Shown here piece by piece: positions 14,234 to 21,433 of a stretch of 26,059 nt of DNA. The position numbers were made by a program, and so were the translations under genes. The DNA lies in IMG/VR virus record IMGVR_UViG_3300027816_000368, positions 1-26,059 of that record; one strand, 5' to 3'. Origin of the DNA: a virus. Numbering within the stretch: the stretch's first letter is position 1; each line of letters opens with the position of its first letter. The notes under the pieces were generated by a model that did not search any database, was not told the origin of the DNA, and saw only the letters and a list, made by a program, of their open reading frames with translations.

Positions 14234-15171
14234 TGTGTATCGCAATCTATAAACCAGAAGGTAAAGTAATATCACTAGCAACACTTAAAGAATGTTATAC
14301 ATCTAATCCAGATGGTGCTGGATTTATGTATGCAGAAAACAAGAAACTACATATTGAAAAAGGTTTCTTCAGCTTTCAATCTTTCTATGATGCATTTAAG
14401 AAACATGAAAGCAAACAAACAGTAATTCATTTTAGGATTAAAACACATGGTAAAATTGATACAGCAAATTGTCATCCCTTTGCAGTTAATAATGCAATTG
14501 GCTTTGTCCACAATGGCGTTATTAGTGGGCTTGGTGACGCTGACTTCAGTGATACTGTTAGGTTCAATGAAACAATTCTTCGTCCTCTTGTTAATAAGTG
14601 GGGTAATCTTGCTCTCTTTCAAGATCCTATTGTAAACTTACTAGAGTCTAGAATTGGTTATAGTAAGCTTGTCTTCCTTGATAGACATGGTAATCATAAG
14701 ATTATGAATGAAGGTAAGGGTGTGTGGGATGATGGTGTATGGTTCTCTAACACAAGCTACAAACCTTATGTTGCACCAGCAACTACAAGTGTTAGTGGTT
14801 GGGATGATCTTGAATATGATTGGCGTAAGTCTAAATCATATACACCGTATTGGTATACTAAAAATGTAGCACCAATTAAAAAGAAATCAACAATCGAAAT
14901 GGGTGATGTTGTAGAATTACTCGAAGATATTGCTGATCCTGGTACACAAAAAGTTCATGAGACTGGTACAATCTTTGAAGTTGTTGGTGTTAACCAAGAC
15001 TTTACTTGTGATCTCATGACTGAATCTGATATTGAAGGTGACAATGATGAGTATGATTTTCTTTACAATGTACCATTTCATTCTCTTGAACTTCTTGAAG
15101 ATGAAGATCCTGTAGGTAAACCAGCATATCATAACTATGCATCACCTTATTTATTGAAAGGATCTAAATGA
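14233..15171 (+). CDS. Class II glutamine amidotransferase-like protein
   Basis: A 312-residue protein starting MCIAIYKPEG; after Met removal Cys2 is the N-terminal nucleophile. HFRIKTHG (66-73, Arg68) and VHNGV (92-96, Asn94-Gly95 oxyanion hole) complete the Ntn glutaminase site; NPDGAGFMY is another family motif. It should release ammonia from glutamine. Residues about 210-300 form an extra β-rich, acidic domain (EMGDVVELLEDI, GTIFEVVGVN) of SH3-like appearance. It lies between the amidoligase and the ATP-grasp gene, a three-gene set predicted for peptide or amide synthesis in phages. A regulatory or transferase role on a peptide carboxylate is inferred. Confidence 0.85.
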   Translation: MCIAIYKPEGKVISLATLKECYTSNPDGAGFMYAENKKLHIEKGFFSFQSFYDAFKKHESKQTVIHFRIKTHGKIDTANCHPFAVNNAIGFVHNGVISGLGDADFSDTVRFNETILRPLVNKWGNLALFQDPIVNLLESRIGYSKLVFLDRHGNHKIMNEGKGVWDDGVWFSNTSYKPYVAPATTSVSGWDDLEYDWRKSKSYTPYWYTKNVAPIKKKSTIEMGDVVELLEDIADPGTQKVHETGTIFEVVGVNQDFTCDLMTESDIEGDNDEYDFLYNVPFHSLELLEDEDPVGKPAYHNYASPYLLKGSK

Positions 15172-15923
15172 GTCTTAAGTTATTTCCTTACAAAGCTGGA
15201 AGTATATCAGCTAAAAGATTGGCTAGATCCCTTGGTATTCTAAGGGTTCGGCCAACCTACAATGCTAGACGCAAAGATGTGATAATTAATTGGGGTAATA
15301 GTCATCCACCAAACTTTAGATGGATGGAACAAGACTTAAATAAACCTCATGCAATTGTAAAAGCTTGTGATAAACTTGAAACATTTAGAATATTACAAGA
15401 AGATAATGACTTTAAACATTGTCCTAAATGGACTTATGATAAAAATAAAGCTGCTAATTGGATTAATGAAGGTGAAATAATTTATTGTAGGTCTACTACT
15501 ACTGGTCATAGTGGTCGTGGTATCGTTATTGCTAGTTCAATTGATGAGCTAATTGATGCACCTTTATATACTGTTAAGACTAAACATCGTGACGAATATC
15601 GTGTTCATATTTTTAAAGGAGAAGTGTTAGATGTACAAAAGAAAAAGAAAAGACTTGGATTTAATGGAACTTCTTCAGGTATTCGTAATCATTCTAGTGG
15701 GTGGGTATATGCTAGAAGTGATGTTGCAATTCCTGATATGCTATGCACCATTGCTATGGAAGCTGTTCTTCTTTTAGGTTTAGACTTTGGTGCAGTAGAT
15801 ATAGGTCACAAAGTTAATGAAAATAAATTCTTTGTGTTCGAAGTTAACACTGCACCAGGTCTTGAAGGATCTACTCTTGACAAATATTCAAAAGCAATAT
15901 ACAATTACTATAGGAGTCTATAA
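15168..15923 (+). CDS. ATP-grasp ligase (RimK-like)
   Basis: A 251-residue ATP-grasp enzyme that would activate a carboxylate as acyl-phosphate and join it to an amine. Visible: the N-terminal NWGNS (41-45), a glycine-rich ATP loop TTGHSGRGIV (111-120), EYRVHIFKGEVL (143-154), and the metal-site tail FGAVDIG…FEVNTAPG (207-231, with D211, E225, N227). Family members include RimK and peptide ligases that add amino acids to proteins. Start ATG at 15168 overlaps the amidotransferase stop (ATGA). With the two preceding genes it completes a peptide-modification operon. Substrate unknown. Confidence 0.87.
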   Translation: MSLKLFPYKAGSISAKRLARSLGILRVRPTYNARRKDVIINWGNSHPPNFRWMEQDLNKPHAIVKACDKLETFRILQEDNDFKHCPKWTYDKNKAANWINEGEIIYCRSTTTGHSGRGIVIASSIDELIDAPLYTVKTKHRDEYRVHIFKGEVLDVQKKKKRLGFNGTSSGIRNHSSGWVYARSDVAIPDMLCTIAMEAVLLLGLDFGAVDIGHKVNENKFFVFEVNTAPGLEGSTLDKYSKAIYNYYRSL

Positions 15924-15925
15924 TT

Positions 15926-16273
15926 ATGTCTTATGATGTTGGAAGTTTTGTATCGTTTTTTAGTATTGATGAAAGCTTTGAAAATATTAATTTAAATCTT
16001 ATAGAAGATTACATTGATGATCTTTCTTGGTATGAAATAGTATCAGTAAATAATCCTAATGATGACTTTATTACTGTTAGATCTTTAAGTCAAGGTGAAG
16101 ATATTGTTGTACTTAAAGATGAATATCAAATTCATACTAAAGAATCTTTAAGAAATTATTTAAATGAGTTATTAAAATATAAAGAAGTTAATAAAAAGTA
16201 TTATGATATATGTAAAAAAATCAATCAACTATACCGTAAACAAGAGTTTAAATTTCAAGGAGTATATTCTTAA
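15926..16273 (+). CDS. Hypothetical acidic protein (115 aa)
   Basis: A 115-residue protein. The N-terminal half is acidic and β-rich (VSFFSIDESFENINLN, WYEIVSVNNPNDDFITVRSLSQGEDIVVLKDEYQIH). The C-terminal half is helical (SLRNYLNELLKYKEVNKKYYDICKKINQLYRK). It sits two bases after the ATP-grasp stop, in the same operon, so it may be a partner or substrate. No family recognised. Its stop overlaps the next ATG (TAATG). Confidence 0.7.
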   Translation: MSYDVGSFVSFFSIDESFENINLNLIEDYIDDLSWYEIVSVNNPNDDFITVRSLSQGEDIVVLKDEYQIHTKESLRNYLNELLKYKEVNKKYYDICKKINQLYRKQEFKFQGVYS

Positions 16274-16428
16274 TGACTAAGATACATGTTATATTTATTG
16301 TGGTAATGAGTGCCCTAGCTATATGGGGAACAGAAAAAGCGTTTAGTCAAATTACTACGATACTAGCACCAGATGGTTCAGTAGTAGTATGTCAAACAAT
16401 GCCTAACGGTACTGTGGTTTGTGCGTAA
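16273..16428 (+). CDS. Small secreted protein with two cysteines (51 aa)
   Basis: A 51-residue protein with a signal-peptide-like start (MTKIHVIFIVVMSALAIWGT, likely cleavage near AFS). A mature part follows: ITTILAPDGSVVVCQTMPNG, then TVVCA, with two cysteines that could form a disulphide. Small exported 'TTI…PDG…C…VVC' proteins are frequent in marine phages (recalled). Probably periplasmic; function unknown. One-base overlap with the upstream stop. Confidence 0.72.
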   Translation: MTKIHVIFIVVMSALAIWGTEKAFSQITTILAPDGSVVVCQTMPNGTVVCA

Positions 16429-16438
16429 AGGAATATAG

Positions 16439-16645
16439 ATGAGATGTTTAGCTTGTAATAGAAACTTAAATGACTTTGAGTCTACTAGGAAATCTGCTAT
16501 AACAGGTGAATATGTAGACTTATGTAACCATTGTTTTCATGAAGTAGAACAAGAAATCCCTACTAAAGAACGCGATGATCTGCGTTCTGAAGAAGAGATT
16601 TTTGATGACAATGTAAATCCTAATGACTTTGAAGCACCACTATGA
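16439..16645 (+). CDS. Zinc-finger protein (68 aa)
   Basis: A 68-residue protein with a C4 zinc site: CLAC (3-6) and CNHC (29-32). A strongly acidic tail follows (EEEIFDDNVNPNDFEAPL). Ribosome binding site AAAGGAA before the ATG. Similar small phage zinc-ribbon proteins are common but their roles vary. Its TGA (16643-16645) is the first base pair edge of the hairpin at 16644. Confidence 0.72.
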   Translation: MRCLACNRNLNDFESTRKSAITGEYVDLCNHCFHEVEQEIPTKERDDLRSEEEIFDDNVNPNDFEAPL

Positions 16646-16678
16646 TTGTCCGCAAACGCTTGGCGTGTGTCGGCAATC
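16644..16678. repeat. Hairpin, copy 2 of the repeated element, between convergent genes
   Basis: GATTG+CCG+ACGC (16644-16659, with a bulged T and an internal loop) pairs with GCGT+CGG+CAATC (16663-16678). It shares GTGTGTxxGCAATCTA with the hairpin at 12387-12428. It separates the rightward zinc-finger gene from the leftward pqqA and could stop or stabilise both transcripts. No T-tract on either side, so Rho-independent action is unlikely. Confidence 0.65.
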
Positions 16679-16686
16679 TAGGGGTG

Positions 16687-16758
16687 TTACTTGTTCATTA
16701 CATACATTGTAACTTCAAAGCCAAAGCGCATTTCAGTAGCTGCTGGTTTAGTCCACAT
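16687..16758 (-). CDS. pqqA: PqqA, precursor peptide of pyrroloquinoline quinone (23 aa)
   Basis: Host PqqE, PqqD, PqqB and PqqC convert one Glu and one Tyr of this peptide into PQQ, the cofactor of methanol and glucose dehydrogenases. The 23 residues open MWTKPAATEMRFG and continue FEVTMYVMNK. They contain the invariant E15-V-T-x-Y19 core and the MWxKPA start of known PqqA; K. pneumoniae PqqA is also 23 residues long, with E15 and Y19. Ribosome binding site AAAGGAGA (16765-16772) lies 6 bases before the ATG. It has its own promoter at 16807-16835 and a 5' hairpin. No pqqB-E genes are in the window, so the host must supply them. Lying on the opposite strand to all neighbours, it looks like an independent cargo gene. 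Confidence 0.92.
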   Translation of the reverse strand: MWTKPAATEMRFGFEVTMYVMNK

Positions 16759-16782
16759 GTTAAATCTCCTTTATAGTTTATG

Positions 16783-16800
16783 ATAGAATTTTCATTCTAT
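16783..16800 (-). promoter_or_regulatory. 5' hairpin of the pqqA transcript
   Basis: On the minus strand ATAGAAT-GAAA-ATTCTAT forms a 7-bp stem with a GNRA (GAAA) tetraloop. The predicted transcription start is near 16800, so the hairpin lies at the very 5' end of the mRNA, a position known to protect against RNase E. Confidence 0.6.
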
Positions 16801-16806
16801 ACTACT

Positions 16807-16835
16807 ATTATACTATAAAGAATGAAAACTGTCTT
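16807..16835 (-). promoter_or_regulatory. Sigma70-type promoter of pqqA
   Basis: Minus strand: -35 AAGACA (16835-16830, 4 of 6 matches), spacer of exactly 17 bases, -10 TATAAT (16812-16807, perfect). Start near 16800, then the 5' hairpin, then ribosome binding site and ATG at 16758. It gives pqqA expression independent of the rightward operons. Confidence 0.7.
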
Positions 16836-16868
16836 GTGGATAAGTGTGAACAATTACTAAGGAATATC

Positions 16869-17045
16869 ATGAATAACTTTACGCATGCTATTGTAGATGA
16901 TGGTGAGATCATCAGAAAATTTAGATGGTCTCGACGAGAAGTTAAATGGTATAAAGATACCCATCCTGGAGTAGAAGTACTAGAACTACCTAAGCAATCT
17001 GAAAAAGTTTTTAACTTTGATGACTATGAAGAGGCACCTTATTGA
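16869..17045 (+). CDS. Hypothetical protein upstream of primase (58 aa)
   Basis: A 58-residue protein, MNNFTHAIVDDGEIIRKFRW…, with SRREVKWYKDTHPGVEVLEL and an acidic tail (FNFDDYEEAPY). I choose ATG 16869 because AAGGAA lies 7 bases upstream; a GTG at 16836 in the same frame would overlap the pqqA promoter. It overlaps the primase TTG start. Possibly a replication accessory by position. Confidence 0.65.
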   Translation: MNNFTHAIVDDGEIIRKFRWSRREVKWYKDTHPGVEVLELPKQSEKVFNFDDYEEAPY

Positions 17046-17734
17046 GTAAGTTTATTAGACATACATCATGCCCTAAGTGTGGATCTAGGGATAATCTTGC
17101 TGAGTATGATGACCATGTATGGTGTTTTGGTTGTAAGTATTACAAGACCAAGGATGATATACATACTCTACGAAGCAGATTGCAGAGTCAGCAGACGATG
17201 CTATCTGATGAGATTAATTTAGATCTTACTGACGATATACCATTGTCAGCTAAGCAATGGTTGCTTAAGTATGGCATTACTAACGAAGAGATCCGCCAAA
17301 ATAAAATTGCGTGGGATGCAAATAACCAGGTATTGATTTTGCATTATACGCAAAATTACTGGCAGGGTAGATGCTTTGGTAATCAGCATCAAAAGTATTT
17401 GTCTAAGGGTAATAAGCCATTGACTATTTACGGTAATGGTGATACAATTGTATGTGTGGAAGATATCTTATCAGCTATAAAGATTGCTAGGTTATCACCT
17501 ACATATTGTGCAACACCGCTACTTGGCAGTAGTATGCCCCTAGAAACTACACAATCGCTCTCAGAACAATTTTCTAATATCATAGTATGGTTGGATAGGG
17601 ACAAGGCTAAAGATGCGATTAAGATGGCAAGAAATCTGAAACAAAGGGGTATTAATAGTGAGGTAGTAATCTCACCTAAAGATCCTAAAGAATATGACAA
17701 AGGAGAATTACTTACTTGGTTGAAGAACAGATAA
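17042..17734 (+). CDS. DNA primase (zinc-binding and TOPRIM domains)
   Basis: The primase half of a T7-gp4-like pair; it makes RNA primers for lagging-strand synthesis. The 230 residues hold a C4 zinc ribbon (C10-x2-C13, C28-x2-C31) that reads the template. A TOPRIM catalytic domain follows, with VCVEDILSA (E140) and IIVWLDRDKA (D185, D187). Start is TTG at 17042, overlapping the previous stop, with GAGG upstream. It overlaps the helicase gene by 19 bases. In T7 both activities are in one polypeptide; here they are separate genes. Confidence 0.88.
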   Translation: MSKFIRHTSCPKCGSRDNLAEYDDHVWCFGCKYYKTKDDIHTLRSRLQSQQTMLSDEINLDLTDDIPLSAKQWLLKYGITNEEIRQNKIAWDANNQVLILHYTQNYWQGRCFGNQHQKYLSKGNKPLTIYGNGDTIVCVEDILSAIKIARLSPTYCATPLLGSSMPLETTQSLSEQFSNIIVWLDRDKAKDAIKMARNLKQRGINSEVVISPKDPKEYDKGELLTWLKNR

Positions 17735-18954
17735 TAAATTTATTCTGTAAAGATAGAAATTACTTTACAAAGTATTACAAGTATGTTAATATTAATTATA
17801 TTAAAATAAACTATAGTAATATATTTAAGCTATTTATAGTAATAGACTATTACTATAACAAATATAATAATAATAATATAACTAAAGAAGAATTAGAGTT
17901 AGCTTATAACTCTAACTATTTACTTAAGGACTCTGAAAGAAAAGAACTATCCGATCTTTTAGATCGTGTCTTATCAGCTGAATTACCTAACCCTGATGCA
18001 GTCGTCACTCTGCTTGAAGAGCATCGTAGACGCTGCCTAGCTGGAGACTTAGCTAGACTAGCTTTAGATGTTGAAGATGGTAAGAGTGATGTTAAAGAAC
18101 TTATGGATAAGTTTACTGAGTTTGAGCATCAAGAGGTTACATCTGATGAACCTACAGCTATTGAGCTTAACTTAAGTAATCTACATACATCTCAAGTAGC
18201 TACACCTGGTCTAAGATGGAGACTAAACTTTCTTAACCAGTCACTAGGTTCGCTACGCAAAGGTGACTTTGGATTTGTATTTGCTAGGCCTGAGACAGGT
18301 AAGACTACCTTCTTAGCTAGTGAAATATCCAAGATGATTGAACAAACTGATGGTGATATCATTTGGTTTAACAACGAAGAGCAAGGTAACAAAGTCGCTA
18401 TTCGGTGTTACCAAGCTGTACTTGGGGTAACAGCCGAACAGCTCTTTAAAGATATTGAAAGAAATCAAGCTTTGTTTGAAAGTAAAACAGGTAGTAGGTT
18501 AAAGATATATGACTTTGAAGATTCATCTAGGGCTTCACGCATAGATGCTATACTCAAAGAATCTAATCCTGCATTAATTATCTTTGACCAGATAGACAAG
18601 ATCAAAGGGTTCAAGCATGATCGTAATGATCTAGAACTCAAACAGATTTACCAATGGGCTCGAGAGATAGCTAAAACATATGCACCAGTCATAGCAATCT
18701 GTCAGGCTAGTGGTGAAGCAGAAGGAAAACTATGGCTAACTATGGACATGGTTGACAGCAGTAAAACTGCTAAACAAGGAGAAGCTGACTGGATACTAGG
18801 TATAGGTAAAGAACAAGATAACTCTAGTCGTTATAGATATTTAAATATCACTAAGAATAAACTACTAGGTGACTCTGATACATTACCCGAACTACGACAT
18901 GGTTCAGCTCAAGTTATGATGAAAGCGGAGATAGCAAGATATGAAGATTTGTGA
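17716..18954 (+). CDS. Replicative DNA helicase (DnaB/T7-gp4-like)
   Basis: A 412-residue RecA-fold hexameric helicase. Walker A FARPETGKTTF (189-199) follows GSLRKGDFGFV. WFNNEEQGNK is the next motif, Walker B is PALIIFDQIDKI (about 285-296), and AICQAS…SSKTAKQGEADW matches motifs H3/H4. The N-terminal 60 residues are AT-coded, Y/N/I-rich and low in complexity, ahead of a helical domain (about 70-140) of the type that contacts primase. Start is TTG at 17716, with AAAGGAGA 10 bases before. No ATG exists until deep in the frame. Works with the primase just upstream at the replication fork. Confidence 0.88.
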   Translation: MVEEQIINLFCKDRNYFTKYYKYVNINYIKINYSNIFKLFIVIDYYYNKYNNNNITKEELELAYNSNYLLKDSERKELSDLLDRVLSAELPNPDAVVTLLEEHRRRCLAGDLARLALDVEDGKSDVKELMDKFTEFEHQEVTSDEPTAIELNLSNLHTSQVATPGLRWRLNFLNQSLGSLRKGDFGFVFARPETGKTTFLASEISKMIEQTDGDIIWFNNEEQGNKVAIRCYQAVLGVTAEQLFKDIERNQALFESKTGSRLKIYDFEDSSRASRIDAILKESNPALIIFDQIDKIKGFKHDRNDLELKQIYQWAREIAKTYAPVIAICQASGEAEGKLWLTMDMVDSSKTAKQGEADWILGIGKEQDNSSRYRYLNITKNKLLGDSDTLPELRHGSAQVMMKAEIARYEDL

Positions 18955-19102
18955 TGCAACAGTACAAGATATTTTAGATTTTGATCATAGTATTTCAGTA
19001 GAAGATGCGGAAGACCTATTGCTTTTTTCTTCACAAGATGATACAATAGAAGAAGCTATTGATAAATTTTATGGAGAACCGCGAGGAGAATGCGCCCTTT
19101 AA
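18941..19102 (+). CDS. Hypothetical acidic protein (53 aa)
   Basis: A 53-residue acidic protein, MKICDATVQDILDFDHSISV…, helical, ending EEAIDKFYGEPRGECAL. It overlaps the helicase end by 14 bases and the polymerase start by 13, so it is embedded in the replication operon. Likely translated by coupling, with no clear Shine-Dalgarno beyond GCGGAGA upstream. No family recognised. Confidence 0.6.
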   Translation: MKICDATVQDILDFDHSISVEDAEDLLLFSSQDDTIEEAIDKFYGEPRGECAL

Positions 19103-20244
19103 TCATTGATGTTGAAACAACAATATCTAACAAAGGTAATCCCTTTGATAGAACTAATAAACTTTGTTATGTAGGAACTAATCATGGACTCTATCCGATT
19201 GAATATTCTAATAATCCGTATAAAAGTAATCTTGATAAGATTCAAGATCAGATTGATGCTGCTGAAGTTATCGTTGGTTTCAATATTAAATTCGATTTAC
19301 ATTGGCTTAAAAACTATAAGATAAACTTCGAAGGTAAAAGAATATGGGACTGTCAGTTGGTACATTATATCTTAACTAACCAGACTGAGATGTTCCCTAG
19401 TCTTAACCATGTGTGTAAGTACTATAACTTTGAAACTAAGATAGATGTTGTATCAGAAGAGTATTGGAAAAATAAAATAGATACTACTAACATTCCTGAA
19501 GACATTCTTAGAGAGTACTTAGCACAAGATATTAAACTAACACAACAAGTTTATGACATACAAGTTAAACAACTTGAAGCTTTACCGCATCTTAAGAGAC
19601 TTGTTAGCTTACACAATCAAGACTTAGTAGTCTTACAAGATATGGAGTACAGCGGTCTTTTATATGACGTGGTAAAAAGTAAACTTAAAGGAGATGAATT
19701 AGAAGATGAACTTATTAAGATTGATGAATGGTTGTTTCAGTTTCATCAGTGCCCTGATTTCAATCCCAATAGTACTGATCACCTTAGTGCTTTCCTCTAT
19801 GGTGGGGATATTGGCCTTAAACGGAGAGTGGTTGTTGGGACTTTTAAGACAGGCACTAGGGCAGGTCAACCTAAAGAACGTTGGGAAGACTACACTGTAA
19901 CATTTAAACGATTAGTTAATCCACTGAAAGGATCTGAGTTAATGAAAGAAGGGTTATACTCTACAGATGAGAATACTCTTAGGTCTTTACGTGGAACTAA
20001 AGAAGCTAAAGAGATCATAGAAACTTTACTATTCCGATCTACGATTGAGAAAAGATTATCCACATACTATCGTGGTTTAGTCAAATTGATTGAGGATCAT
20101 AACTGGGATACAGGAACTATCTTTGGTCAACTGCATCAGAGTGCTACAAGAACAGGTCGACTATCATCTAGTAAACCTAACTTACAAAACTTTGATGGAG
20201 AAATAAAAGAACTATTTGGATCTAGGTATGCTACTACAAGCTGA
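19090..20244 (+). CDS. DNA polymerase family A, N-terminal part (3'-5' exonuclease and palm start)
   Basis: A 384-residue polypeptide carrying the proofreading exonuclease: LIIDVETT (D7, E9), GFNIKFD (D69) and YLAQD (Y143-x3-D147) are all intact. The thumb follows, then the start of the palm with QSATRTGRLSSSKPNLQNF, a classic pol A motif, up to ELFGSRY. It stops at 20242-20244, just before motif A, which continues in the +1 frame. Ribosome binding site GAGGAGA before the ATG. If fused to the next frame, about 620 residues would result, close to a T7-type polymerase. Without it this part has exonuclease but no polymerase activity. Confidence 0.85.
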   Translation: MRPLIIDVETTISNKGNPFDRTNKLCYVGTNHGLYPIEYSNNPYKSNLDKIQDQIDAAEVIVGFNIKFDLHWLKNYKINFEGKRIWDCQLVHYILTNQTEMFPSLNHVCKYYNFETKIDVVSEEYWKNKIDTTNIPEDILREYLAQDIKLTQQVYDIQVKQLEALPHLKRLVSLHNQDLVVLQDMEYSGLLYDVVKSKLKGDELEDELIKIDEWLFQFHQCPDFNPNSTDHLSAFLYGGDIGLKRRVVVGTFKTGTRAGQPKERWEDYTVTFKRLVNPLKGSELMKEGLYSTDENTLRSLRGTKEAKEIIETLLFRSTIEKRLSTYYRGLVKLIEDHNWDTGTIFGQLHQSATRTGRLSSSKPNLQNFDGEIKELFGSRYATTS

Positions 20245-20953
20245 CGCAAAACAATTAGAGTGGGTTGGTGCTACGTACTTATCTCAAGATCAAGTAGCTT
20301 TACAGGAGATATGGGATAGTGTTGATCAACATTCTGACAATCAAAAAAGGTTTGGGTTACCAAGTAGACTTGTCGCTAAAACATTTGTTTTCAGACTTAT
20401 CTACGGAGGATCTGCGTACTCTTATGCAAACGATCCAAACTTTAAAGACATTGGAAATGAAAAGTTCTGGCAAGGAGTCATAGATCAATTCTATGATAAA
20501 TACAAAGGTCTTCGAGACTGGCACAAAAAGATTGTAGATGATGTTAAACGAGATGGGTATCTACGGATGCCTACAGGTAGAACATACCATTACAAACCTG
20601 ACCTTAAGTATAATAGAGCCGAGTGGCCACGCACCAAGATCCTTAACTATCCAGTGCAAGGACTTGGCGCTGACCTAATGGCTATAGCTAGGGTTAGTTT
20701 ACGAAATAGATTAAAAGAAAAGGAAGGAGTAACACTTGTTAATACAGTGCATGATTCAATAATACTTGACTTTAATCCTAATATATGGGATAATATAAGT
20801 ATAGTCAATTTAGTTGACAAATGTTTTAATGATATACCAGCAAACTTTAAGAAGTTGTTTGGTAAAGACTTCAACTTACCAATGAGAGTTGAATGTCAAA
20901 TTGGCCCCACTTGGGGAAATATGGAGGTAGTACATGCAAGTAACCGTGATTGA
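20216..20953 (+). CDS. DNA polymerase family A, C-terminal part (polymerase active site)
   Basis: A 245-residue frame carrying the catalytic core: motif A LLQADAKQLEW (Asp about residue 10), motif B RLVAKTFVFRLIYGG, and motif C VHDSI. It is +1 relative to the exonuclease part and overlaps it by 29 bases. The frame opens at TTG 20216, or ATG 20228, but neither has a convincing ribosome binding site. So it is either translated by +1 frameshifting near TCT-AGG-T, made as a second subunit by re-initiation, or an artefact of a one-base error. All three catalytic motifs are intact. Confidence 0.85.
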   Translation: MDLGMLLQADAKQLEWVGATYLSQDQVALQEIWDSVDQHSDNQKRFGLPSRLVAKTFVFRLIYGGSAYSYANDPNFKDIGNEKFWQGVIDQFYDKYKGLRDWHKKIVDDVKRDGYLRMPTGRTYHYKPDLKYNRAEWPRTKILNYPVQGLGADLMAIARVSLRNRLKEKEGVTLVNTVHDSIILDFNPNIWDNISIVNLVDKCFNDIPANFKKLFGKDFNLPMRVECQIGPTWGNMEVVHASNRD

Positions 20954-21425
20954 TGTAGCACAAGAAACTCTATCAGCTAAGAATGGTAGAACATTTCAAC
21001 AATTAGTTGTATCTTACAAGAACGATAAAGGTATGGCTCAAGCTAAAAAGCTAGTGTCATTTGCAAACCCTGATCTATTCAAAGCAGCTAAGTCTTGGAC
21101 TAAAGATCAGATTATCAATGTCAAAACAGTTAAGAATGACAAGACTGGTTATTGGGATTGGGTAGGACTAGAAGGAGAAACTGTGGCAGAATCTAAACCA
21201 ACAGCATCAGCAACAAGAGTAACTGGATCTAACTATGAAACTAAAGAAGAACGTGCAGCTAGACAGGTATACATTATCCGTCAATCTTCACTAGCTACAG
21301 CTGTAGACTTATTAGGTCAAGGTGCTTCAACCGATACAGTTATTGAAACAGCTAAAGTATTTGAAACTTATGTATTGGGTAACACAGGTTCATTTGACGA
21401 TTTACCTGATGATATTCCTGAATAG
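20934..21425 (+). CDS. Single-stranded DNA-binding protein
   Basis: A 163-residue protein with a β-rich N-terminal domain (MQVTVIDVAQETLS, FQQLVVSYKND, INVKTVKNDKTGYWDWVGL, about 1-85) consistent with an OB fold. A linker and helical part follow, with a strongly acidic C-terminus (FDDLPDDIPE) like the protein-interaction tails of SSB and T7 gp2.5. It overlaps the polymerase end by 20 bases; ribosome binding site GGAGG. Coats exposed single strands and recruits replication proteins. Family call rests on position, fold pattern and tail rather than a clear signature. Confidence 0.75.
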   Translation: MQVTVIDVAQETLSAKNGRTFQQLVVSYKNDKGMAQAKKLVSFANPDLFKAAKSWTKDQIINVKTVKNDKTGYWDWVGLEGETVAESKPTASATRVTGSNYETKEERAARQVYIIRQSSLATAVDLLGQGASTDTVIETAKVFETYVLGNTGSFDDLPDDIPE

Positions 21426-21433
21426 GAGTTAGT

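Noticed and set aside
13361-14622. Minus-strand ORFs inside the amidoligase and amidotransferase genes
   Set aside because: All are antisense shadows of genes with intact catalytic motifs; no ribosome binding sites or promoters.
16836-16868. GTG start at 16836 for the protein before primase
   Set aside because: ATG 16869 has AAGGAA at good spacing; the longer form would run through the pqqA promoter.
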